Translations under genes and position numbers: made by a program
Notes under the pieces: generated by a model
Databases searched by the model: none
Seen by the model: only the letters and a program-made list of their open reading frames with translations
What the model was told of the DNA's origin: nothing
From: CAVPHV01 sp963821095
GTDB taxonomy: Bacteria; Actinomycetota; Acidimicrobiia; Spongiisociales; UBA5794
Length of the DNA stretch: 64,000 bases
Reading direction: 5' to 3'
NCBI GenBank assembly: GCA_963821095.1
Contig: CAWGCJ010000022.1
Span: forward strand, 248,001-312,000
In this document: piece by piece, positions 43,962-52,409 of the stretch
How positions within the stretch are numbered: position 1 is the stretch's first letter
Layout of the letters: each line of letters starts with the position of its first letter

Positions 43962-46900
43962 TCATCCCGAGATGCGCAGGATGGCCCACATGTCGAGGTT
44001 CGGTACCTCGACTACGTACCCCGGACGGTTTGCGGCGCGGCGGACGATCAGCTCGTACTGCGTGGTGGGTTCTGGTGCGTGCAGTTCAAAGGCGGGTTGG
44101 TCGATGCCCTCGAGCAGGCTGTCGTGTACGAAGAGCCGGACTCGCTCGTGCGGGCGACCATCGTCTGCGGCTTGGCTGAAGACTCGGTTGAGGAGATGAA
44201 GCACCACCTCGGTCTGGCCGCCCGCGACCTTCCGGCGGGGTAGGACGAGCAGGCCATTTTCACCTTCGAGGACTTCGATCAAGGGCGTGATCTGGCTGAG
44301 GACCTGCTCCATGCTGCTGTATGTCTCTACTCGACCCGCAGCCATGCCTGCCTCCACCACAGATCGCTGCGGGCCCTCAACCACGAGTTCGCCTGGGACG
44401 TAGACCTTCTGATAAGGGCTCAGTTCATCGGCGGTGAGCACCTTGGTGAAGAGGAGCTCGTCACCGGCGACGACAAGGCCTGCGGGGACGTGGTGTTCGA
44501 GCATCTGCGACAACACTTCGGTGCTGGTGCTCTTGCCGACCCGGGTTGCGGCGCTGTCGACCAGAACCGCCACCTGTTCAACCGGCTCAAAGCCGTCGAA
44601 GAGCTCAGGGTTGGACAACACGAAGTTGAAGACGGGGCGGTGAGTAGCGGCGTCTGACGTGTAGTTCCCCTCCGTGGCCCACCCGAAGTGGGCGTAGGAC
44701 AGTTGGTGCCCGAACGCATACGTCTGTGCGGTCCACCACGCCGGGGCGTGGAAAAGCGAGTGGGTATTGAGATAGTCGTAGTTTGGACTTGGGAGCACCG
44801 CCACCATGGGCTTTCCGAGGGCGTCGGCCATCTTTGCGGCATGCGGGGCTTCGCCGTCCGAAGTGGTTGAGGTAGTTGACCTCCGGTCCAAAGAAGTCGT
44901 AGAGGTTCCATCCCATCAGGTGCAGCACATCGAGGTTGTACGAGTTGCCTGAGAACAGCGGCTGCGGGTTCGTGGTCTGGGTGTGAGCCTTCAAGCCGTT
45001 GATGGTCCACTGGACTCTCTGGTACAGGTATGCGTTGTAGATGTCGATCAAGAGGCAGTTCGGGAACGTTGTTGGTGGGGCAACCCTTGGTTGATCCGGT
45101 CGTTCCGCCGTACGAGGCGGAGCCGTGGACCGGGTGGTGGTATTGGTATCGACAGTGGAACACCTTCTGCAGGCTTTCGAGGCGGTCCCACGGCGCGGTT
45201 TGCCACAGAGCGGTCAGATCAGCGGCGAGGAAGCGCCGGTAGTTGAAGGTCGAGATGTCGCCGATTCCCCATGCGTCGAAGTCAGACTGGTTGTAGTTGG
45301 CGATCAGGTAGTTGCGGAAGCCCAGCATGTTGAGCGGATCGAAGGAGCCGCTGAAGTCGAGCCACTCCAGTCGCGCCGTTGAGAACACCGAGTAGGTGAA
45401 CCGACGTTGGCGCCTGCGCTGAGTCAACGGTCGATCTCGTCCTTGAGATGTTGATTGAAGTCAGGTCGGTGGGCACAGAACCACATCTTGTCGACACGGC
45501 CGGGATCATCGGCGGGACAGAACCAGGGGATCGCGACGTCCTGGTTGGCGACGTCCTTGCAGGTGCTCGTGGCCAACAGATCTCGGGTAGCCGGCTGGAT
45601 CGAAGGCCGGTGGCACGGTCACGAGGTTCTTGTCGGCAGCGACGATGGCCCCCAACTCAACCACGGTGCTCACTGCTTCTTCGTAGCGATCCTTGTCGGA
45701 TCCCACCTCTCCGTTTGCCTCGAAGAAGTACTTCTTGGCCCACACAGGATCGACACCCCAGCCAATGATCATGTTGCGATGGAGGAGGTCGACCATGCCG
45801 TTCCCGCTCACCACAAGGTTCTCGTTGTCCTCCCACGAACCCTCGAAGAACTCAAACCCAGGACGCAACCTGACAAGGGAACGCCGATATCCATCGGGTT
45901 CCACGCTGGGGGGAACCACTACCGGTGGCGGGGGCGCCGGACCGCCAGTGGTGTAGTCATTGCCGTCTGTCCACACGAGGCTGATATCGGCGAGGTAGAC
46001 GGTCGCGGTGCTTGCGCCCAGCTTGAATGCGAGCTTTCCGACCCAGGAGGTGGCGCCGTGGGGTGGCACGGTCATCGCCAGGCGGTACGTCTTCCAGGTA
46101 GAGCCGACGCTCACCGTCCTCGTATAGAGCGTGCCCACGTTCGAGCCGCCGACCTCCTGAAGAGCGACCTCGATGGTGCGAGCCGTTGGGGATCGAGCCG
46201 AGAACTCCAGTTGGTAGGCGCCGGTGGGAATCCGAAAGCCCGCGTTGGGCCAACACGACGTTGGGGGGCTCTAGCGCCGGGCTGGCTGCAATCGTGGCAT
46301 GGAGCACATCGCCCCGATAGCCATCGAGACGGTTCCGTACCGCCGGGGAATCCAGGATCCTGAACGAGGCAACAGCCGGCGGAGGTCCTTTGGCCGCGTA
46401 GAGCTTCCAACCCTCCTTGCCTTGAAGGAAGTCGCCATTGCCGACGAGTTGGTCGCCTCGAGGGATACGTCGGGCGGGCACCACGACCTCGCCTCCGTCG
46501 AGGATCACCTCGCAGGAGATATTTGTCTCGCCGTTGTCGCACCGGTCACGATCACCACCCCCGCGCAGAGTGTCCGTACCGATGCCTCCGTCCAGGAGGT
46601 CATCTCCGAAACCCCCGTACAGCACGTCGCGTCCCGCGTCGCCTGAGATCGAGTCGGTCCCGCCGCTGCCGCGCAGCACATCGTCACCGCCCAGCCCGCT
46701 CAGAGCGTTGGCCCCATTGGTGCCAATCACCTCGTCATCGTGTGGGCTGCCATCTACGTCGGCGACCCCTCCGACATTGTCGGTGCCGAAGCCGGTTGCG
46801 GTCCCCTTGGGCAGGTTCACCATCACCCGGCGCGGTGCGTCCACGTAGGACACCTTGTCGATGCCGTTCCCGCCTTTGAGGACGTCGTCTCCACCACCGG

Positions 46901-47567
46901 GGATCAGCACATCACGGCCCGACCAACCTCGCAACAGGTCGGCGCCCCATCCACCTCTTAGCGTGTCGTCACCGGCATGGCCGTCGAGGACGTCATCGCC
47001 ACCACCCCCATCGAGGTCGTCGCCGCCGGTACCGCCGAGGAGATGATCGCCGCCTCGTCGCCCGAAGATGACGTCATCGCCCTCACCACCGCGCATCACG
47101 TTTGGCACGTCGCTGCCAAGCAACCGATCGTCGAAGGGCGAGCCGAGGACACTCTCAATTGACCGGAGTGTGTCGGATCCCCAACCGACAACGGTTCCTG
47201 CCGCGAGGTCGACCTCGACTGCGGTGGGCGCCATACCATGGGCGATCCAGTCCGAGCCGCCTCCCCCGAAGATGACGTCGTCACCCTCACCACCGATGAG
47301 CGTGTCGTCGCCGTTGAACCCACACAGCGTGTCATTGCCGGCACCACCCACGATCCGGTCGTCGCCACCGAGGCCAACAATCACGTCGTCACCGCCGGTA
47401 CCGGTCAACTCGTCGTCGCCGCTGGTGCCCACGATCGTCGCCGCCTTCCCATCACACAACGGCGGCGCCGCATCAACACGAGGTCCGGGAACGAGCATCA
47501 CCACACCCACCGCAAGCGAAGCAGCAGCGATCAGAATCAGGGGCCTGGGTTTCGAGACCACACGCAT
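43962..47567 (-). pseudogene. Secreted RTX / carbohydrate-binding / glycosidase-like protein, frameshifted
   Basis: The restored product is about 1200 residues. A signal peptide is followed by an RTX block from PPLCDGKAATIVGTSG to about residue 370, ending RCDNGETNISCEVI. A jelly-roll region resembling family 4/9 carbohydrate-binding modules comes next (FRIPTGAYQLEFSARSPT; YLADISLVW), then a glycosidase-like region (NMIIGWGVDPVWAKKYFFEA; DVAIPWFCPADDPGRVDKMW) and a C-terminal part recalling the GH42 trimerisation and beta-sandwich domains. One-base shifts occur near 46245, 45588, 45428, 45070 and 44866. The start may be the GTG at 47561, which has better spacing from GGGAGGA. The catalytic family is tentative. 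Confidence 0.7.
43963..44472. repeat. Downstream parent of the 0.5-kb direct duplication
   Basis: This stretch, the 3' end of the glycosidase-like gene, is copied almost exactly at 41409-41921 in the same orientation, 2.5 kb away. The RTX pseudogene lies between the copies. Recombination between them would delete it. Confidence 0.85.
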
Positions 47568-47784
47568 TCCTCCCACCCTTCCACCGCCATTCCTACCGCC
47601 CAGCGATCAGGTGACGTAGGGGCAAATGGCACGATGGCGATAATGGCAACGTGAGGAGAGCCGCCACACGCTATGGGCCATTGGGACGGATTCGGCAGCC
47701 GTTCTTTCGGCACCAAATCGAGCCTATGTCGCCCGTGGCCGCCCGTCGTGCGCCTTCCAGGACGACGAACGCCGTTGAGGGGTC

Positions 47785-48330
47785 CTACTGGGGAAGTTCG
47801 CACGACACGTAGGTTTCGCCGTTGACGCACGTGTCCGTACCGCCACCACCATCGAGATCATCGATGCCGGCGCCGCCATCGAGAAAGTCGATCCCGTAAT
47901 AGCCTTCGAGAGTATCGTTCCCGGCGCCACCGTCGACGAAGTCGTTGTCTACGCCGCCATCGATGGTGTCGTCACCGTCACCGCCGAACAGGCGGTCGTG
48001 GTGCCTCTCACCCCACAGCGTGTCGTTTCCGCCGCGTCCATGGACCTCGTCTCTTCCGGCCCCGGCGCGAATCGTGTTCGCTACTTCGTTCCCGATGATC
48101 AGGTCCTTACCCTTCCCTCCGTGGGTGTCCTCGATACTCGTGAAGCGGAAACGTTCCGACCACGGCCAGTGCTTCACCCTGGCGATGCCACGCTCGAGAT
48201 CGATCAACATCGGCTCCCCTTGAGGCTGAGGCCAGAACGTATCGCCGTCTCCTGGGCCGCCCTTGATGATGATCTCGGCACAGGAGAGGTTCTCCAGCAA
48301 GGCCGAAACGACGAACCGGTCGTTGCCATC
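47785..48330 (-). pseudogene. RTX protein fragment lacking its N-terminus
   Basis: The readable part starts near SALLENLSCAEIIIKGGPGD and ends VNGETYVSCELPQ at 47785. It contains about seven RTX nonapeptides (GGNDTLWGERHHDRLFGGDG; FVDGGAGNDTLEGYYG). The frame is open upstream to 48633, but there it only shadows the anti-sigma gene. No signal peptide or start is found. It is either the 3' remnant of a larger gene or has lost its 5' end to the sigma operon side. The 47568-47784 gap to the next gene holds nothing recognisable. Confidence 0.65.
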
Positions 48331-48424
48331 ACGATGTGGATGGGGTGGGGTGGTCGGGCGGCGCCCCGCGCGAGTACTAGGGATACGCCTGCCTTCGCTC
48401 CCGTCTTGGTGTTGCGGCGCGGCG

Positions 48425-49420
48425 CTATTCGAATTCGATGGAGGCGACGAGGGCTTCGAGTATGGGTTCGAACTCGTCGGCGAGTTCCGTTGGGTAGGTG
48501 GCGTTGACCAGCATTTCGTCGCCGTCGATGTCGATGACCCAGAACACGACGTGTTCGGCAGCGTCACCCGCATCGGAGATGACGTTGCCGAGGTACCAGT
48601 CGATGTCGCCGTCTTCTCTTGGATAGCCCGCACCCAGCCAGAAGTTGCCGGTCTGGTACTCGTCGAGGACGTTGGCTCCGATCCGGATTGCCGGGTAGTC
48701 CCCGACTGTGACCTGGGTCACGGCAACGTCGGTCAGCCTGGGGTCGGCTTCGACTCTGGCTGCCAGCTCACCTGGTGGGAAGACCACATGGGTTTCGGTG
48801 GCGATGTCGTACCAGGCAGTGATTGGCCCCCAGATCGAAACGAACGGGTCTTCGGCGTCTGCGGCGGCGAGTTCCTCGGGGCGGAGCCCGGAGAACCCGC
48901 CCTGATCATCTGGGGCGGCGAAATCGGAGATCGACCACTCGTCCTCAATCGTGAAACGAGTCGCTGGGCTGAGTTGGTCGACCCGGTACCGGCCCGGGGG
49001 ATACGTTCCGATGGTTCCGTCGGCGACCTCTGCGACCTGCGGATCGGCCGATATGGTCGTGGGGACGGTGGTCGTGAGTTCATCAGCGGCGGTGGTGTCG
49101 CTTTCGGAGTCGAATACGCCGGCGGCGAAGGCGAGGCCGACGCCGGCCAGGATGATGACGACGGCGGTCGCGGCCGCAATCAGGGGCCCGCGTCGGGTTC
49201 GGGGTGGCGGTGTCGGGGTTGGGGCTCGGGTTTCGAGATCGGGTTGTTGACGGGTGACCATGGTCGTCTCCTTACGGGTCAGGTCGGCCGGGGACGTGGC
49301 GAGTCCACGTCCGAGGGCGCTCTCCATCCGAGCGGTGAGCGCAGAGGTGTCGAGTGCGGCGGGGTCGGCCACGGGGTCGGCGTCTGCCAGGAGTGCGTAG
49401 ATCTCGGTGTCGGATTTCAC
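48425..49420 (-). CDS. Membrane-anchored anti-sigma-like protein
   Basis: The product has 331 residues from the GTG at 49420, which overlaps the sigma-factor stop (GTGA). A short cytoplasmic region (1-78, SDTEIYALLADADPVADPAA) is followed by one membrane helix (79-103) and a secreted domain of unknown fold (IGTYPPGRYRVDQLSP; EDEWSISDFAAPDDQG). Coupling to an ECF sigma factor and this topology indicate an anti-sigma factor, although the usual zinc HxxxCxxC motif is absent. The outer domain may sense an envelope signal. It adjoins the RTX remnants. Confidence 0.7.
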   Translation of the reverse strand: MKSDTEIYALLADADPVADPAALDTSALTARMESALGRGLATSPADLTRKETTMVTRQQPDLETRAPTPTPPPRTRRGPLIAAATAVVIILAGVGLAFAAGVFDSESDTTAADELTTTVPTTISADPQVAEVADGTIGTYPPGRYRVDQLSPATRFTIEDEWSISDFAAPDDQGGFSGLRPEELAAADAEDPFVSIWGPITAWYDIATETHVVFPPGELAARVEADPRLTDVAVTQVTVGDYPAIRIGANVLDEYQTGNFWLGAGYPREDGDIDWYLGNVISDAGDAAEHVVFWVIDIDGDEMLVNATYPTELADEFEPILEALVASIEFE

Positions 49421-49977
49421 ACCTGGCCTCCTTCCTCGATCCTTGGCAGGGGCGCCTTCTCGATGGGTCGATGGTGGGCGAGCTTGCGGTACTGCTTGGC
49501 GAGACGCCGTCGGGCGCGGTGAAGGCGCTGATCCACTGCGGTGACCGAGCATCCGAGCAGACCGGCGATCTCACCGTGCGGGCACTCATCCCAGGCTGCG
49601 AGTATCAGAATCTCCTGATCCGGCGCTCTGAGGCTTCGCAACGCCTGGAGCGCAAGCGCGTATTCCTCACCGCGAACCACAACTCGTTCGGGACTCTCCG
49701 CTGCAGAGTTCACCAGCGCTCTCGCCCGTAGCCTGAGTCGATGCCGCCTCATCTGTCCTCGCTTGTGACGTGACACTCTCCGGCGTGCAACGGCGAACAG
49801 CCAAGCCAACGCCGCCTCTCCATCAGGTATCTCGTCCATGCAGCGCCAGGCGGTCAGGAACACCTCGGCGGCAGCGTCGACGGCATCATCAGGATCGACT
49901 CGTCGCAGACAGTACGCATAGACGGCCCGGTGGTGCAGCACATACAGCCGCCGAAACGCCCCCGAGGACCGCTCCAT
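49417..49977 (-). CDS. ECF-type RNA polymerase sigma factor
   Basis: The 186-residue protein has sigma region 2 (RRLYVLHHRAVYAYCLRRVD; AAEVFLTAWRCMDEIPDGEA) and region 4 (LRAPDQEILILAAWDECPHG; CSVTAVDQRLHRARRRLAKQ). An ATG at 49977, just after GGGAGGAGCG, is preferred over the GTG four codons upstream. It directs a small regulon, presumably including its own promoter. Its partner gene overlaps the stop. Confidence 0.85.
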   Translation of the reverse strand: MERSSGAFRRLYVLHHRAVYAYCLRRVDPDDAVDAAAEVFLTAWRCMDEIPDGEAALAWLFAVARRRVSRHKRGQMRRHRLRLRARALVNSAAESPERVVVRGEEYALALQALRSLRAPDQEILILAAWDECPHGEIAGLLGCSVTAVDQRLHRARRRLAKQYRKLAHHRPIEKAPLPRIEEGGQV

Positions 49978-49989
49978 CGCTCCTCCCAC

Positions 49990-50307
49990 GGTGTGGGATC
50001 ACCGACGTTCTCCTACCTTCAATACCTCCGGCAAACGCCGAACCTGACAGGAGAATCCTCCCCACCGTACGAAAACGCAGTCGCGCGGACCAGAGGCAAC
50101 CGCCCATACCCCCGTCAAGAAACAAGGCGCCCATGCCGGCACCCACGGTGACCTCTGCCCCGATCGCAAATCCCAAACACGAACTGACATTCCGTCGAGT
50201 GTCCGGGATCGGCGCATATGCGCGCTGGTTGGGCGTTCGGTGGTCGCCCCGTCTCGGGAAGTGGCGTGTCGATTGGTGCCTGAGATACGCTGGTCGCGGA
50301 GGTAGGT
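49990..50307. other. Divergent gap between sigma factor and hydrolase genes
   Basis: The gap is 318 bases. It must contain promoters for both directions. I see no convincing ORF or repeat. GGAGGTAGG at 50299-50307 is the ribosome binding site of the next gene. Confidence 0.4.
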
Positions 50308-51156
50308 ATGAGATGTGTAGCGGCTTTGCTGCTGGTCGCAGCCGCCGTCCTCGCCTCATGTAGCACCGACCCTTCGTCCACAGCGAGCTCGAGCACGGCC
50401 GGGCCGGCACGAACGACTACCGGCACAGATACGCAGGTTGAGTTCGCGGAGGGTCTCGTGTCACGTCTGGTTGTTCCCGATCGGGAAGCCGGGGAGATCG
50501 TGCCGCTCATCGTCCTGGTACCCGGTGGCGGGTGGGCCACCGCCGATCCAACGGGTCTCCTTCCCCTGGCTGAAGATCTGGGTGCTCTCGGTGCGGCAGT
50601 GTCTCTGACCACCTACCGAGCCGGTGACGCGGGTGTCTACTTCCCAGACCAGCCCGGTGATGTTGCGTGCGCAGTCAGCGCATCAGCCACGGCAGTACGC
50701 GACGCAGGGTTCGACGTTGGACAGGTAGCCGTGGTGGGTCACTCGTCTGGTGCGCACCTCGCAAGCCTGGTTGCCCTTCTTCCGGACACGTACTCAGCCA
50801 ACTGTCGTCACCCCACGGTGGCTCCAGACCGTTTCGTGGGACTCGCAGGTCCGTACGACGTCGTCCGGGCCTCGCGATTCGCAGATAGCCTGTTCGGACC
50901 TGACAACACCGACCCAGCCGTATGGGCAGCGGGCAACCCCATGGTCCATGCCCACGAACGTCCCGAGCTCCAGGTCCTGTTGATCCATGGACAGGCAGAC
51001 GCAACAGTGCCGATGGTCTTCACAGAGACTTTCGCAACCGCACTCGAGGACGGTGGCCATTCCCTCACGGTTCTTCGTCCAGAAGGGGTCGATCACCATT
51101 CCATCTACTCACCCGAGATTGGAGCCCCGCTCATCGCCGAATGGCTCAACCTCTGA
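50308..51156 (+). CDS. Lipoprotein alpha/beta hydrolase (esterase/BD-FAE-like)
   Basis: The 282-residue protein has a lipoprotein signal with lipobox LASC (Cys18) and a Ser/Thr-rich linker. The alpha/beta hydrolase fold shows the oxyanion region LVPGGGWATAD, nucleophile elbow GHSSGAH near residue 145 and LLIHGQADATVP with the acid region, then DHHSIYS with the likely catalytic His. It acts at the outer face of the membrane as an esterase or peptidase; substrate unknown. The start has GGAGGTAGG upstream. Confidence 0.8.
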   Translation: MRCVAALLLVAAAVLASCSTDPSSTASSSTAGPARTTTGTDTQVEFAEGLVSRLVVPDREAGEIVPLIVLVPGGGWATADPTGLLPLAEDLGALGAAVSLTTYRAGDAGVYFPDQPGDVACAVSASATAVRDAGFDVGQVAVVGHSSGAHLASLVALLPDTYSANCRHPTVAPDRFVGLAGPYDVVRASRFADSLFGPDNTDPAVWAAGNPMVHAHERPELQVLLIHGQADATVPMVFTETFATALEDGGHSLTVLRPEGVDHHSIYSPEIGAPLIAEWLNL

Positions 51157-51392
51157 GCTGTCCTCACGGCGACCCGCACAAGCTCGATCACCACCGTGTT
51201 GTCTGCCATCGTCTCCTCGAACCGCCCCAGCTCGCCAAGCGCGAAGCCTCGGCTTCCGTAGGTTCTCGCCAGCAGATCGGTGTCGTTTGAGTCGGATTCG
51301 ATCAACTCGGTGTAGGCCACCACAGCGTCCTCCCACCGTCCCTCCTCGGATATCTTGACGCCTTCGTTGTGGCCCACCGTTGCCCGAACCAT
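51105..51392 (-). CDS. Small TPR-like protein or remnant
   Basis: The 95 codons start MVRATVGHNEGVKISEEGRW. Two helical repeats follow (EDAVVAYTELIESDSNDTDL; RTYGSRGFALGELGRFEETM) with TPR-like spacing of small and aromatic residues. The frame's 3' end overlaps the hydrolase gene by 52 bases. A full TPR protein would be longer, so it could be a fragment. Together with 51157-51510 this stretch has little else of note. Confidence 0.4.
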   Translation of the reverse strand: MVRATVGHNEGVKISEEGRWEDAVVAYTELIESDSNDTDLLARTYGSRGFALGELGRFEETMADNTVVIELVRVAVRTAQRLSHSAMSGAPISGE

Positions 51393-51510
51393 GCCGAACG
51401 GCCCGATGAGCGCGGCCTTGATCGGGATCGCCGATCTCCGTCTCTGATCGGGCGACAGCAGCTTGGGCGCTCCGTGTGAATGAGGGTCAACCCGTCTGTG
51501 GGAAGCACAC

Positions 51511-52353
51511 CTAGGAGGGCTTGCGCGCCAGCACTTCGCCGTGGATGAAGGCGAACCATCCCGCCGGCTGCTCCGCCCAGGCACGGAAGGCGGCACCGAA
51601 GGCGACGAGGTCGTTGCGAGTAGCCACGTCGAGTTCCTCAACGCGCAAGGTGTACGGCGTGAACTCGCCGGCATCGTCGGGCTCCGGGTCGCTGCGTCCC
51701 GCCCACAGTTCGGCCCACCAGCGGCGATCGTCGGGCGAGGCAAACACCCAACTCGAGGCGCCGGCATGGATGTGCTCGAACCCGGCAGCGAGCACCCATT
51801 GCGCCAGATGGCGACCGGCGTCGGGCTCGCCGCCGTTGGCGCGGGCTACGGTGCGATACACCTCCAGCCAGCGGTCGATGGTTGGGTCGTTGGGATGATG
51901 CGTCATGGTTCCGTAGTCGGCGTCGCGCACCGCTACGTAACCGCCGGGTCGCAGCACCCGGGCCGCCTCGCGCAGGGCCGCCACCGGATCGGCGAGGTGC
52001 TGGAGTAGTTGATGGGCGTAGACCACGTCGAAACTCCCCGCCGGAAACGGCAGGGCGTAGACGTCGGCGAGTTCAAAGCGAAGGTTGTCGAGGCCTTGTT
52101 CCACTCCATGTGCGGCGGCATGGTCGATGGCCGCTTGGGCGCGGTCGATCCCGACCACGAGTGAAGGAGCCACGTAGCGAGCGAGGCCGACGGTGATCGA
52201 TCCGGGACCACATCCGAGGTCGAGGACCTCCATTCCCGGCTCGAGGTGGGGGATGAGGAACGCCGCCGCCTCCTCGGCGGTGCGCCGTCCGTGCGCCGCC
52301 AGCACATTGGGGCGGTGACTGTGGGTGTAGATCTCGTGGTCGGGGCGGCTCAT
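51511..52353 (-). CDS. Class I SAM-dependent methyltransferase
   Basis: The 280-residue protein has motif I VLDLGCGPGSITVGLAR, the acidic VVGIDRAQAAID, and LPFPAGSFDVVYAHQLLQHL with VLRPGGYVAVRDADYG, the pattern of UbiE/Methyltransf_11 enzymes. The N-terminus SRPDHEIYTHSHRPNVLAAH is typical of uncharacterised actinobacterial members. The substrate cannot be predicted. It is divergently arranged with the ProA-like gene and is the last gene of the island between proB and proA. Confidence 0.85.
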   Translation of the reverse strand: MSRPDHEIYTHSHRPNVLAAHGRRTAEEAAAFLIPHLEPGMEVLDLGCGPGSITVGLARYVAPSLVVGIDRAQAAIDHAAAHGVEQGLDNLRFELADVYALPFPAGSFDVVYAHQLLQHLADPVAALREAARVLRPGGYVAVRDADYGTMTHHPNDPTIDRWLEVYRTVARANGGEPDAGRHLAQWVLAAGFEHIHAGASSWVFASPDDRRWWAELWAGRSDPEPDDAGEFTPYTLRVEELDVATRNDLVAFGAAFRAWAEQPAGWFAFIHGEVLARKPS

Positions 52354-52409
52354 CGTCCGATTGTACGTCGCCGCCCAAGCTGCTCCCGCTCCGGGTACGC
52401 TTGCCGCCC

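Noticed and set aside
42744..44243. A 499-codon plus-strand frame across the RTX genes
   Set aside because: Antisense of the repetitive RTX coding sequence; the composition (Val, Ser, Ala runs) follows from the opposite strand.
42500..47500. Short direct repeats suggesting CRISPR or minisatellite
   Set aside because: They are degenerate 27-base units encoding RTX nonapeptides and have no spacer structure.
51393..51767. N-terminal extension of the TPR-like frame
   Set aside because: The upstream part is antisense to the methyltransferase 3' end and has shadow composition.
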